Shown piece after piece: positions 43,299 to 51,903 of a stretch of DNA of 64,000 nucleotides (its first letter is position 1; every line of letters begins with the position of its first letter). A program made the translations under genes and the position numbers. Source of the DNA: Fictibacillus terranigra (lineage in GTDB: Bacteria > Bacillota > Bacilli > Bacillales > Fictibacillaceae); the NCBI RefSeq assembly GCF_030412265.1, contig NZ_JAUHLN010000006.1:62001-126000 (forward strand), written 5' to 3'. The notes under the pieces were generated by a model. The model had not been told where the DNA came from. It saw only the letters and a program-made list of their open reading frames with translations, and ran no database searches.

Positions 43299-44186
43299 AT
43301 GATTAAAAAAGTAATTGCAACAGGAGCGATCGCTGGAGTAATGATGAGTTCTCCACTAGTAGGGGAAGCCGCGTTAGGGGACCATACATTAAAACAAGGC
43401 ATGTGGGATAAAGACGTACATCAATTGCAGCAAACACTCAAAGACAAAGGATATTTTCATTACACCGAAACAACAGGTTACTATGGAGATATCACAACGG
43501 CTTCCGTGAAGGATTTCCAAAAGAGAAACGGTTTGAAAGTGGATGGCATCGCTGGCAAACGAACAGCTGAAGCGCTTCTTCAATCTTCTCTAGGAAAATC
43601 AAATATACTTAAGCATGGCAATAAAGGCTATGCCGTATCCGGTTTGCAAAGTGAACTGAAGGATCAAGGATTCTATAGCTACACAGTGGATGGAATTTAT
43701 GGACCGATTACTGTAAACGCAGTAAAAGCGTTCCAAAAAGCAAAAGGCATCACTGTCGATGGATTAACTGGACCTCAAACCATTAAAGCTCTATATGGCG
43801 AGAACGGTGTCCGCGTAAAAACAGAAGTTCAATCATCGGCTCCAGCACAAAAAACTTCTGCACCGGTAAAGGCAGCATCTGCTGATCAGAAACAAGGAAA
43901 AACAGTATCTGTTGAAGCAACAGCTTACACGGCTGATTGTGATGGATGCAGCGGCATTACAGCGAACGGGACAAACCTAAAAACAAATCCAAACGTAAAA
44001 GTGATCGCTGTTGACCCGGATGTTATTCCATTGAATTCTCAAGTCTATGTTGAAGGCTATGGCTATGCAGTAGCTGCTGACAAAGGCGGAGCTATTCAAG
44101 GAAATCGAATCGATGTCTTCTATCCATCTAAACAAAAAGCTACCGAATGGGGACGCAAGAACGTCAAAGTTACCATTCTGGATTAA
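43299..44186 (+). CDS. Secreted peptidoglycan-binding 3D-domain protein (YocH-like)
   Basis: A 295-residue exported protein: signal peptide (1-27, cleaved near VGEAALGDHTLK), two PG_binding_1 repeats (about 28-95 and 100-165), a Ser/Ala/Lys linker, and a C-terminal 3D domain (about 205-295) with ATAYT, GITANG, VIAVDPDVIPLNSQVYVEGYG and AADKGGAIQGNRIDVF. The three Asp of the 3D fold are kept, as in lytic transglycosylase-like YocH. It shares its front half with the NlpC/P60 protein at 58204-58878. Confidence 0.92.
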   Translation: MIKKVIATGAIAGVMMSSPLVGEAALGDHTLKQGMWDKDVHQLQQTLKDKGYFHYTETTGYYGDITTASVKDFQKRNGLKVDGIAGKRTAEALLQSSLGKSNILKHGNKGYAVSGLQSELKDQGFYSYTVDGIYGPITVNAVKAFQKAKGITVDGLTGPQTIKALYGENGVRVKTEVQSSAPAQKTSAPVKAASADQKQGKTVSVEATAYTADCDGCSGITANGTNLKTNPNVKVIAVDPDVIPLNSQVYVEGYGYAVAADKGGAIQGNRIDVFYPSKQKATEWGRKNVKVTILD

Positions 44187-44208
44187 TAATGTAATCATTA
44201 GATTTTGA

Positions 44209-44241
44209 AAAAGAGGCGGACATGTGCCGTCTCTTTTTTTG
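44209..44241 (+). terminator. Terminator after the 3D-domain gene
   Basis: AAAGAGGCGG(ACATGTG)CCGTCTCTTT hairpin followed by T7. Confidence 0.88.
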
Positions 44242-44317
44242 TTTGGTCTGCGAACGTTGTTAGTGTGTGTTCTTGTGCTGTGGGCAGGCGGCATTCGATA
44301 GGGTTTGGCTGGTAAAC

Positions 44318-44380
44318 GGCAAAAACTGGATCGCAACCGGCAAAAGTTCGCACGTAATCGACAGAAACCAGATGATAAAT
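44318..44380 (+). repeat. Degenerate 21-bp tandem repeat, three units
   Basis: Units 44318-44338, 44339-44359 and 44360-44380 begin GGCAAAAACTGG, GGCAAAAGTTCG and GACAGAAACCAG. In one frame (TTG at 44305, stop 44381) they spell heptads R-Q-K-x-x-R-N. There is no ribosome-binding site. The surrounding 44242-44534 holds no other gene. Confidence 0.6.
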
Positions 44381-44534
44381 AGACAAGCGGTTAAATGAAC
44401 AGCCGCCCAGTACTTTCATGCCAGGCTGCCGCTTCAGCACTTCTGTGTTGTCACAATATCTTTATATGTTTTTCGCGAAATATCTTTTATAATAAGTAAG
44501 TATTTGACTAATTAGTGAACAGGCTGGTGAACGT

Positions 44535-45338
44535 ATGTTTCTTTGGATTGCGATTATAATGGGTATGGTGGAAGGGCTGACAGAATTTCTTCCCGTTTCC
44601 TCCACTGGACATTTAATTATTACAGGGCATTTCCTCGGATTTACAGGGGACAAGGCCAAAACGTTTGAGATTGTAATTCAGCTTGGTTCCATCCTTGCTG
44701 TTGTGGTTCTTTATTGGAAAAGATTGTGGAGCCTCCTTGGTGTAGGCAAGGTTGAAACAGAAGACGGCCAGAAGGGCCATTTGAATCTGCTCCACATTTT
44801 TGCGGGTATGCTTCCAGCTGTCGTGATCGGGCTTGTCGCTCACGATGCGGTAAAAAAATATTTATTCTCTACGAGTACCGTTGTGTTCAGCTTGATTGTC
44901 GGCGGTCTGCTGATGATTTATGCTGAAAAAAAGAAGAAAAAAATTACGGCGGCAACACTTGACCAGATTACGTATAAGCAGGCGTTTATCATTGGGCTGT
45001 TTCAATGTCTTGCGCTCTGGCCAGGTTTCTCCCGGTCCGGTGCTACCATTTCCGGCGGTGTATTGCTCGGCTTGAGTCATAGGACAGCTGCCGATTTCAC
45101 CTTTATCCTTGCGGTTCCGATTATGATCGCTGCAAGCGGCCTGGATTTGTATAAAAGCTGGGATGTTCTTAGCGCAGCGGACCTTCCGTTCTTTGCTGCA
45201 GGATTCCTTACGGCCTTTATTGTCGCGGTCGTTGCCATTCTGTTCTTTATCCGTTTGATCGCAAAAGTAAAGCTTACTCCTTTTGCTTATTACCGTTTTA
45301 TACTTGCCGCAGTTCTAGCGGCGATGATCTGGCTTTAA
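44535..45338 (+). CDS. uppP: Undecaprenyl-diphosphatase
   Basis: A 267-residue integral membrane phosphatase (BacA family) that recycles undecaprenyl pyrophosphate to the lipid carrier for wall synthesis and gives bacitracin tolerance. N-terminal [16 protein letters not shown] (about 12-27) and [16 protein letters not shown] (about 165) are the two catalytic loops. About eight helices. GGCTGGTGA precedes ATG. Confidence 0.96.
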   Translation: MFLWIAIIMGMVEGLTEFLPVSSTGHLIITGHFLGFTGDKAKTFEIVIQLGSILAVVVLYWKRLWSLLGVGKVETEDGQKGHLNLLHIFAGMLPAVVIGLVAHDAVKKYLFSTSTVVFSLIVGGLLMIYAEKKKKKITAATLDQITYKQAFIIGLFQCLALWPGFSRSGATISGGVLLGLSHRTAADFTFILAVPIMIAASGLDLYKSWDVLSAADLPFFAAGFLTAFIVAVVAILFFIRLIAKVKLTPFAYYRFILAAVLAAMIWL

Positions 45339-45351
45339 ACTTCAATTTCAC

Positions 45352-45383
45352 AAAAAAGATGGCGTTTTTCGCCATCTTTTTTT
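45352..45383 (+). terminator. Terminator after uppP
   Basis: AAAAGATGGCG pairs with CGCCATCTTTT around five T, with a T run after. Confidence 0.9.
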
Positions 45384-45450
45384 GTTGGAGGTTTTTTGGC
45401 TGGTTTTGTAGAATATAAAAGAAAATTGGTAAATAAAGGTGGGGTTGATA

Positions 45451-46398
45451 TTGGACATCCTTCAACAAACAGAACGCATGAAACGGAATATATCGTCAGT
45501 ATTGGTCGGAAAAGAAAAAATTGTCGACTTGATCATAATTGCACTTATTAATAGAGGACATATTCTTTTAGAAGATGTGCCAGGCACCGGAAAGACGGTG
45601 TTGGCTAAAAGTGTGGCCAGATCGATCAGCGGCGGATTCAAACGGATTCAGTTTACGGCGGATATCCTGCCCAGTGATATAACAGGCATTAAATTTTTCA
45701 ACCCGAAAGAACAAGACTTCGAGCTGCGAGTCGGACCTGTCATGACGAACATATTGCTGGCTGATGAGATCAACAGGGCAACACCAAGAGCACAATCGAG
45801 TCTGCTGGAAATTATGGAGGAGCGGCAGGTTACCATCGAAGGAGAAACGACACAGCTCCCCTCTCCATTTATTGTCATCGCTACCCAGAATCCGATCGAG
45901 TCTCAAGGAACATTCCCCCTCCCTGAAGCACAGCTTGACCGTTTTTTCCTACAAATTCAGACCGGATACCCTTCTTTTGAAGAAGAAAAGAGGATGCTCT
46001 CTCTTTATCGAAAGCAGGAACCCTTCGATCAGCTCGAAGCTGTCTTCTCGCTGGAGGATTTACATAGGATGCAGGACATGGTAAAGGAAGTGGAGTTGTC
46101 AGAGGATGTTGAGAACTACCTGCTGTCCATCATTCATGCGACAAGAGAATCCGGATTTGCTGAAGCTGGTGTTAGTCCGCGGGGAACACTTGCCTTTATG
46201 CGTGCATCCCAGGGCAACGCCCTGATTCAGGGACGGATGTACGTCACTCCAGATGATGTAAAGCTGATGGCGCCTTATGTTCTCTCCCACCGTCTGGTCC
46301 TGTCGCTTGAAGGGACACTGAGAAAAACAAAGCATCAGGTTATTCAAGAAATATTGAAATCGGTTAGGGTTCCTGTCGAATCAGGTGCTGGATCATGA
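45451..46398 (+). CDS. MoxR-family AAA+ ATPase
   Basis: A 315-residue MoxR ATPase. Walker A GTGKTVLAKSVA (about 45; preceded by LLEDVP), Walker B LLADEINRATPRAQSSLLE (about 105), sensor 1 ATQNPIES (about 148) and the GTFPLPEAQLDRF motif. MoxR proteins work as chaperones for VWA/DUF58 partners; here the partner is the next gene. TTG at 45451 is chosen, 6 bp after AAAGGTGGGG; GTG at 45439 overlaps that site. Equivalent to yeaC of B. subtilis by context. Confidence 0.9.
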   Translation: MDILQQTERMKRNISSVLVGKEKIVDLIIIALINRGHILLEDVPGTGKTVLAKSVARSISGGFKRIQFTADILPSDITGIKFFNPKEQDFELRVGPVMTNILLADEINRATPRAQSSLLEIMEERQVTIEGETTQLPSPFIVIATQNPIESQGTFPLPEAQLDRFFLQIQTGYPSFEEEKRMLSLYRKQEPFDQLEAVFSLEDLHRMQDMVKEVELSEDVENYLLSIIHATRESGFAEAGVSPRGTLAFMRASQGNALIQGRMYVTPDDVKLMAPYVLSHRLVLSLEGTLRKTKHQVIQEILKSVRVPVESGAGS

Positions 46399-47621
46399 GT
46401 ATCTGGAGGGAAGAGCTTGCCCTACCCAAGCTTCTTCAAGCTTCATTAAGTGCCGGCTTGGTTTTGGCTGTCATCAGTTTTTATAAAAAGTCTCCTCTTA
46501 TACTGGCGCTCGCTTGTTTATTCGCAGCTGTTTACTATGTTAGCCGGATTTACTTTAAGTCTGCAGCAGATCATCTTGTTCTTCAGAACCCCCGAAGAAC
46601 AATCCGGCTATTTACGGGCGATACAGAAAGTCTGCACCTTATCCTTTCCTATGAAGGCAGCTGGCCGGAGATCCGTGGAACGATGGCATTTACCGCGGAC
46701 GACGCCGTTGAAGTAGAAAATGCTGTAATCACTCATGAAAAGAAAAACGTAAAACAAAAGGATTATGAATGGAGATTTGCTGTACCTAAAAAGTCACAGG
46801 TGGAGGAGGAGCTTAAGGTTACAGGAAAAAGGAGAGGCGCCGTGAAGCTGAACCGTATTGAACTCAACATACGTAATGCCGTTGGATACGGCGTCCTCCT
46901 CCTTGCGTTTGATCCAATCTACCGAACGGAAGTGATTGTTTTTCCAGCCCCTCTCCCAGTGGTGGGCATTCATCCTTTGCTTCGCTCCAGGCAGGGTCTT
47001 CATCCTTATTCACGATCATTGTTTGAAGATGCCACTTCTCCTGCAGGTGCAAGAGCCTATGAAAGGAGTGATCCTTTCAACAGAATCCACTGGAAAGCTA
47101 CAGCAGCTTCAGCTTCATTGAAAACAAAAATCGTCGAGAAAACGAGAGAATGCACATGGGCATTTATACTGAATGTTGGATCATCCTCCTATGGAACATC
47201 TTCTTTTCAGGGGGAAGCGCTGGAAAATCAGCTTAGTTATTTAGCTTTTATGTGCCAGCAAGCCTCTTCAGCCGATATTCCGTACGAAATTTTCATGAAT
47301 ATCCGCGTTCCAGGTGCTGCTGGTTATCTTAAAGTAGACAAAGGAGAGGGGCGTGCTCATCTCTTGCGAGTACTTGAAACACTTGCCCGTATCAGTGTTT
47401 CAAGTGTAACCTTTCCCCTTGTTGAGCTGCTTGCAAAAACAGACGGTGAGATTTCAAGCACGGCTGCTGTCGTAATCTTGGCTGGCAGGCAGGAAGTTGA
47501 CGGCAGGCAAGAGAAATACTATCAAAAGTGGCAGAAACACGGCAGCCCGGTCTATCGGATTATTGATGATGAAGAAGGGGCTTATTTAGCAAAATGGTCA
47601 GCCAAGAGAGACATCTCATGA
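46395..47621 (+). CDS. DUF58-domain protein
   Basis: A 408-residue protein with two N-terminal helices (about 12-55) and a DUF58 domain containing the signature YERSDPFNRIHWKATAASASLKTK (about 218-241; shown in part) inside a VWA-like fold. ATG overlaps the MoxR stop (ATGA), so the pair is coupled. Corresponds to yeaD by position. Acts at the inner membrane; role unknown. Confidence 0.88.
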   Translation: MSIWREELALPKLLQASLSAGLVLAVISFYKKSPLILALACLFAAVYYVSRIYFKSAADHLVLQNPRRTIRLFTGDTESLHLILSYEGSWPEIRGTMAFTADDAVEVENAVITHEKKNVKQKDYEWRFAVPKKSQVEEELKVTGKRRGAVKLNRIELNIRNAVGYGVLLLAFDPIYRTEVIVFPAPLPVVGIHPLLRSRQGLHPYSRSLFEDATSPAGARAYERSDPFNRIHWKATAASASLKTKIVEKTRECTWAFILNVGSSSYGTSSFQGEALENQLSYLAFMCQQASSADIPYEIFMNIRVPGAAGYLKVDKGEGRAHLLRVLETLARISVSSVTFPLVELLAKTDGEISSTAAVVILAGRQEVDGRQEKYYQKWQKHGSPVYRIIDDEEGAYLAKWSAKRDIS

Positions 47622-48820
47622 GGACCCACGGCCGGCTTCCCACGTTTTCTTTCAATTATTTGTTTGACGGTCTGCTTCTTTATTTACTCGTTATCAGCCT
47701 GCTGCCTTTCAGTCTTGCCTTATCTTTAAAGCTTTGTGCCCTTTATATTTTTGGCTGTTTACCGTTTGTTCTGCTTTTTAACTTTTCAAAAAAAATCACC
47801 ATGGGTAAAATCATCCTTCTTAGCCCTGTCGCTTTTGAAATAGGTTTTATTTTTGGGTTTAGCTTCATCCATTCCATCCTTTTAGCAGGGATCATAGGCT
47901 GGAGAGCATGGGTAAACTGGTCTGAGCCGATTAAGCAAGACATGGAAGTGATCTGGCTTGGTGCTTTTGCCCTGGCCCTTTTCAGGTATATTTTCTTTCC
48001 GAACATTTCTGAAGCTTTGCTCCTTATACCTGCTTTACAGCTGGTCTGCCTTATCCTGCTTAAAAGCTATCACCGTCATTTGAATGAAGGAATACCCGGG
48101 TTTCAGAACATGAAACAAGGAATATTTTCTTTATCTGTGCTTCTGTCTTCAGCTGCGGCAGCATATCTTGTGTTCCCGCTCTTTTCGTTCTTATTTAAAA
48201 ATTTGATGGGGGCATTGTTCTATGCTGTATTTTCCCTATTGAGCAAACCTCTATTCTTTCTTTACAGCCTTCTTCCCGTCTCTGATGGCCGCAAAAAAAG
48301 GGCTGAAGCCTTTGCAGGAACGTTTATGGAAAGTGAAAAAACAACAAAGACGCCATCCTTAGCCCCATCAGATGATCAGTGGATCTTATGGTTACTCTTT
48401 GCGCTCCTTTTGGTGGCTGTTTACATCTATTTTAGACGAAGGATTCTAGACACATTAGGGCAAACGATTTCAACACAACGCATTCAGCCGATCCTGCCCG
48501 GTAAACCATTGACAGAGCACAACAAGGAACGGCGTTATTGGAAAACACCTTCTGATGAGGCAAGGAAAATTTATATCCAGTTTGAAAAACGAATGACAAA
48601 ACTCGGTGGAAGCCGCGCCTATAACGAATCTGTTTCAGAGTGGCTCCAGCGTCTGGATCTGCCAGGCTCCACCATTCATTCGGTTGTATCCGCTTATAAT
48701 AAAGCAAGGTATGGGGGACTGACTCTTCCGTCCGAAGAACTTGCGTCATTAAAAAGCGGAACACAAAGCCTTATCCGTGAATTTAAAGAACGTCAGAAAG
48801 AAGAAAAACGCATGGATTAA
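47618..48820 (+). CDS. Polytopic membrane protein with DUF4129-type tail
   Basis: A 400-residue protein with about six N-terminal helices (15-215), one more at about 255, and a cytosolic end (about 315-395) with IYIQFEKRMTKLGG and YNESVSEWLQRL, typical of DUF4129. In B. subtilis the third gene of this operon (yebA) is a transglutaminase-like protein; here I see no transglutaminase core. ATG overlaps the DUF58 stop (ATGA). Third member of the operon. Confidence 0.8.
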   Translation: MRTHGRLPTFSFNYLFDGLLLYLLVISLLPFSLALSLKLCALYIFGCLPFVLLFNFSKKITMGKIILLSPVAFEIGFIFGFSFIHSILLAGIIGWRAWVNWSEPIKQDMEVIWLGAFALALFRYIFFPNISEALLLIPALQLVCLILLKSYHRHLNEGIPGFQNMKQGIFSLSVLLSSAAAAYLVFPLFSFLFKNLMGALFYAVFSLLSKPLFFLYSLLPVSDGRKKRAEAFAGTFMESEKTTKTPSLAPSDDQWILWLLFALLLVAVYIYFRRRILDTLGQTISTQRIQPILPGKPLTEHNKERRYWKTPSDEARKIYIQFEKRMTKLGGSRAYNESVSEWLQRLDLPGSTIHSVVSAYNKARYGGLTLPSEELASLKSGTQSLIREFKERQKEEKRMD

Positions 48821-48836
48821 ACCCATGCGTTTTTTA
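48805..48836. terminator. Terminator between DUF4129 and GNAT genes
   Basis: AAAAACGCATGG and CCATGCGTTTTT pair across ATTAAA; both convergent stops lie in or beside it. Confidence 0.9.
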
Positions 48837-49394
48837 ATGTTGAGCAAAGTCTTTCTTGATCAAGCTGTGCATCACTAGATCTTGAAATTCTCCATCCACA
48901 CATTGATAGTCTCGCAGACATCCTTCTTCTTTAAATCCAAACTTGGAAACAAGACTGGCAGATCCATGGTTTTCCGGATGGATCAGCGCTCCGATCCTGT
49001 TAAGTTCCATTTGCTGAAACGCGAAAGGGAGTATGGCGGAAAGCACTTCTTTCATGACCCCTTTCCGCCACTCGCTTTTTCGAATTTCATAACCAATCTC
49101 TGAACGGAACTTCTTTTTTGCCCAATTGTGGTAGCCGCACGTCCCGATTATCCGGTTTCCTTTCTTTTCCGCGATTCCCCAGCGGATAGTGAGCTGACCC
49201 TCATAGCCTTTGTGAAAGTCGCTGATCAGGGATTGCGTTTGTTCAATCGAAGTAAACGGGGCGGTACCCCAAAATTTGACGACGTCAGGATCTGAATAGG
49301 CTTCATGGAGATCCACTGCATCCTCCAGTTCAATGTTCCTTAGAATAAAGCGCTCAGTCTCCATCTCTGGAAACAAAGAGAAGATTTCATCCAT
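48834..49394 (-). CDS. GNAT acetyltransferase (RimJ-like)
   Basis: A 186-residue N-acetyltransferase of the RimJ/RimL group. It opens FPEMETERFILRNIELEDAVDL, has GTCGYHNWAKKKFRSEIGYEI in the middle and ends with ASLVSKFGFKEEGCLRDY, the acetyl-CoA site being around residues 100-120. Substrate could be a ribosomal protein N-terminus or a small amine. ATG has AAAGGGG upstream; 6 bp downstream of the CBS gene. Confidence 0.88.
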   Translation of the reverse strand: MDEIFSLFPEMETERFILRNIELEDAVDLHEAYSDPDVVKFWGTAPFTSIEQTQSLISDFHKGYEGQLTIRWGIAEKKGNRIIGTCGYHNWAKKKFRSEIGYEIRKSEWRKGVMKEVLSAILPFAFQQMELNRIGALIHPENHGSASLVSKFGFKEEGCLRDYQCVDGEFQDLVMHSLIKKDFAQH

Positions 49395-49400
49395 TCTTTT

Positions 49401-49817
49401 TTAGGTCCCCTTTATGGCAAACAGCTGATTGGAGCAATACTCAATAATGTCGCTCCTGCGGACGATCCCGATAAATACACCCTGATCATCCACAACAGGA
49501 ACAAAATTTTGCGTAGCGATTAAAGATAACAGATCTTCCATTACAGCGTTTATATTGACAGATTTGATGATGCGTTCCTTTTGAATGCCCGCGATGGAAA
49601 AACGATGACTAGTTTCAAAAGTCAGTCCTGGCGTGTTTTTAATCGTCCAAAGCAAATCTCCTTCTGTCAGCGTTTCAGAATACATTCCTTTTTCATCCAG
49701 CACAGGAACGGCCGTATATCGATGATGCTCCAGTTTTTCAAGTGCCTGCCTGATCGTTGATGTGGACTTTAAAAACGCCACATCTTCTTTCGGCAAAAGA
49801 AAAAAAGCGATGTTCAC
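49401..49817 (-). CDS. CBS-domain pair protein
   Basis: A 138-residue stand-alone Bateman module: two CBS motifs (about 10-65 and 80-135) with YTAVPVLDEKGMYSETLTEGDLL and FVPVVDDQGVFIGIVRRSDII (quoted in part). Such modules bind adenosine nucleotides or c-di-AMP and regulate partners. GTG start with GGAGGAAGG 5 bp upstream. Same strand as the GNAT gene, likely one transcript. Confidence 0.85.
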   Translation of the reverse strand: MNIAFFLLPKEDVAFLKSTSTIRQALEKLEHHRYTAVPVLDEKGMYSETLTEGDLLWTIKNTPGLTFETSHRFSIAGIQKERIIKSVNINAVMEDLLSLIATQNFVPVVDDQGVFIGIVRRSDIIEYCSNQLFAIKGT

Positions 49818-49846
49818 AGTACCTTCCTCCTCGTCCCATTCTCATT

Positions 49847-50767
49847 CTATCCATCTTTTGCGATCGGTTCGACGGCTAAACTTTCCCAAAGGTAATACGT
49901 AATATAGGTGTTCCAGGGCGCCCAGTCCTCAGCCAGCTTTCTTACATCCTCTTCAGACGGCTGGTAATCCAGGCCCCATGCTTTACGGACACCATTTCGC
50001 AGACCGATATCCGCAGCGGGAAGCACATTGGTCCTCCCCATAGCAAAAATAAGAAGACATTCAATCGTCCAGCGGCCGATTCCCCTGATCGGCAGCAGCG
50101 TATTCATTATTTCCTCATCCGCCATGGACCAAAGGGAATCGGTATCTAAAGCTCCGGAATTAATCAGCCTCGCAAAGTCGATGATGTACTCCGCTTTCCT
50201 TTGGCTGAATTGCAGCGCCCTCAGCTGTTCAACATCAAGGGAGGCTACTTTTTCCGGAGTTGGAAATACGGAGAACATTTCTCCTTCATGTTCAATGTGT
50301 TCACCGGCGAGATCAATCAAGCGGTCGATCAAGACACCCGCAAACGTTAGATTCACCTGCTGGCCAATGATAATTTTAACCATGGATTCAAAAAGGTCGG
50401 GATCGGTCACTAGGCGCAAACCGAAAAAGTCCGTGATGAGCGGCGCAATCTGTCTATGGTCTGAAAATTGGCGGTAGAATTGTTTAATATCAATCTCTGT
50501 GGAAAACATGCGCTTTACCATAACAGCGAGCTCTTCTTGCTCCATTTTGGAAAACCCCTCGGAGTGTTCCATCATAAGCTCAGGACTGTCGACGCTGCCG
50601 GCTGCTTTTACCTGAATCAGTATGCGTTTATTTCTAAGGTGGATCATTCTCTTATAGATTTGATTATCCATGTCCACGTGAACGATATTATTTTTTCCTG
50701 CACTGCTCACCCTCCGAAGCATCTTAGAGAAATCAAAGGGTGATGCAGGCCTAATTACTTTTAACAT
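49847..50767 (-). CDS. DNA-3-methyladenine glycosylase II (AlkA-type)
   Basis: A 306-residue base-excision glycosylase. An N-terminal AlkA_N-like beta domain (1-110) precedes the HhH-GPD core (about 130-300) with FAGVLIDRLIDLAG, the hairpin LLPIRGIGRWTIECLLI (about 232) and the catalytic Asp in LPAADIGLRNG (about 262). It removes alkylated purines. ATG with AAGGAG upstream. Equivalent to yfjP of B. subtilis, probably. Confidence 0.9.
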   Translation of the reverse strand: MLKVIRPASPFDFSKMLRRVSSAGKNNIVHVDMDNQIYKRMIHLRNKRILIQVKAAGSVDSPELMMEHSEGFSKMEQEELAVMVKRMFSTEIDIKQFYRQFSDHRQIAPLITDFFGLRLVTDPDLFESMVKIIIGQQVNLTFAGVLIDRLIDLAGEHIEHEGEMFSVFPTPEKVASLDVEQLRALQFSQRKAEYIIDFARLINSGALDTDSLWSMADEEIMNTLLPIRGIGRWTIECLLIFAMGRTNVLPAADIGLRNGVRKAWGLDYQPSEEDVRKLAEDWAPWNTYITYYLWESLAVEPIAKDG

Positions 50768-50892
50768 ATTTTCTCCTTTTTACTTCATAGTTTGTAAAAA
50801 AACACATAACGATGTATGCGCTCCCATCCTCTTTATTATCCCCCCTCACCTTCAAACTTTCCAGTCTAATTTTAGGGAGGCCTATCTGAAAA

Positions 50893-50920
50893 ATAAAAAA
50901 GCCGGCATGGGCTGCCGGCT
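50893..50920 (-). terminator. Terminator after the YtzI-like gene
   Basis: AAGCCGGCAGCCCATGCCGGCTT hairpin on the minus strand with six T. The remaining space 50768-50892 shows no gene. Confidence 0.88.
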
Positions 50921-51088
50921 TTATGCGTCGCGCGATTTTTCCTCTTTTTCTTTCAGGTGCGGATGTTCCTCCAGGCTGTCCACCGTATGTTTATAGGAAT
51001 ATCCCTTCGATATCGCAACAACAAAAATAACGAGGATGAACAAAATGATGATGACAGAAATAACAATAGAAATAAGAAGAGTGGACAC
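50921..51088 (-). CDS. YtzI-like small membrane protein
   Basis: A 55-residue protein: one long membrane helix (about 3-27, Ile/Val-rich), then SKGYSYKHTVDSLEEHPHLK and a charged tail. The helix plus (S/T)-x-G-Y-(S/A)-Y-K-H-T pattern matches the YtzI family of Bacilli. Function unknown. GTG start with AAGGAG 9 bp upstream and its own terminator. Confidence 0.75.
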   Translation of the reverse strand: MSTLLISIVISVIIILFILVIFVVAISKGYSYKHTVDSLEEHPHLKEKEEKSRDA

Positions 51089-51142
51089 GATGTACAACTC
51101 CTTTATTTATTATTCCTTATTTTAACATAGTCAAGCAGCCTG

Positions 51143-51706
51143 CTACACTCTGCCTTTATACAGATTGTAATCATCTATACTGTTAAAACAGCCCAGTCTG
51201 TCACCGATGACCAATCCAAAATCAATATATGCATTGTTTTTGGCGGTTATTATATTTTTATCTTCAACGACCGGCCGGTTCACAGCTCTTCCTGTCAGCC
51301 AATCCTTGGCTCGTCTGTGCTCCTCCTCAAGGACAGACGAAGTAAAATTTTTGTTAACCAGTACTCCTGCTTTGCCAGCAAGCAGCACACCCGTGCCGAT
51401 TGCTGCTATCCGTACACCGTCTCGGTCAAAAGCTTTTATGAGTCTGATCAGCCGGGGATCGGACTGGCTTCCGGCTTGCCGTCCTCCCGGGATCAGCAGC
51501 ATATCATATTCAAGCGGATTAATATTTTTCAGTTTAATAGACGGCTGCATCGTAAGGCCGCATTCACTAGTGACTGCCCCATGCGGCAATGTGAAGGTTA
51601 ATACTTCATAAAAGCGGCTGACAATAGACAGCGCCACCATAATCTCAACTTCTCGAAACTGGGGATAGAGATAGACAAGTACTCTCTTTTTCACGTCCTC
51701 ACCCAT
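51143..51706 (-). CDS. DJ-1/PfpI-family protein, nucleophile Cys absent
   Basis: A 187-residue class I glutamine-amidotransferase-like protein. KKRVLVYLYPQFREVEIMVALSI opens it, and the conserved turn MLLIPGGRQAGSQSDPRL is at about 69-86. At the nucleophile elbow, where active members read A-I-C-x-G, it has AAIGTGVLLAGKAGVL (about 101-116): the Cys is replaced. It is thus unlikely to be a protease, amidase or glyoxalase of the usual kind. ATG with AGGAAGA upstream. Single gene. Confidence 0.85.
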   Translation of the reverse strand: MGEDVKKRVLVYLYPQFREVEIMVALSIVSRFYEVLTFTLPHGAVTSECGLTMQPSIKLKNINPLEYDMLLIPGGRQAGSQSDPRLIRLIKAFDRDGVRIAAIGTGVLLAGKAGVLVNKNFTSSVLEEEHRRAKDWLTGRAVNRPVVEDKNIITAKNNAYIDFGLVIGDRLGCFNSIDDYNLYKGRV

Positions 51707-51735
51707 TCTTCCTGGTACTATTTACATACCATACT

Positions 51736-51743
51736 TTGTCGAA
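51736..51743 (+). promoter_or_regulatory. Spo0A box
   Basis: TTGTCGAA (with a further T before it) equals the 0A box. It lies between the divergent DJ-1-like gene and a plus-strand micro-ORF, so it could act on either side. A chance match is possible for 8 bp. Confidence 0.5.
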
Positions 51744-51787
51744 CCTAGTATAAATTAAATTGTATCAGTACAAAAGGAGGATGTGTA

Positions 51788-51814
51788 TTGGGAAAATCAG
51801 TGATTAACCTATGA
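51788..51814 (+). CDS. Candidate 8-codon ORF behind a strong ribosome-binding site
   Basis: TTG GGA AAA TCA GTG ATT AAC CTA TGA. AAAGGAGG lies 7 bp upstream, as strong as any in the window, yet the only ORF it can serve is this one. Its TGA overlaps an ATG that opens a frame antisense to the permease gene, probably not coding. Confidence 0.35.
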   Translation: MGKSVINL

Positions 51815-51860
51815 AAATATCGAAGTGTCGCCCTATACTTTTTCCCAATTCGCACATAAA

Positions 51861-51891
51861 AAAAAGCAAAGCCCTGAATAAGCTTTGCTCA
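51861..51891 (-). terminator. Terminator of the sugar operon
   Basis: AGCAAAGC and GCTTTGCT pair on the minus strand, followed by eight T. Confidence 0.88.
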
Positions 51892-51903
51892 GAGTGTACA
51901 CGA

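Noticed and set aside
43977-44440. Two overlapping minus-strand frames after the 3D-domain gene
   Set aside because: Antisense to the 3D domain and crossing its terminator; no ribosome-binding site.
45583-45600. GTGCCAGGCACCGG inside the MoxR gene as a REP copy
   Set aside because: It encodes the Walker A glycine loop in frame; the match to the palindrome is coincidence.
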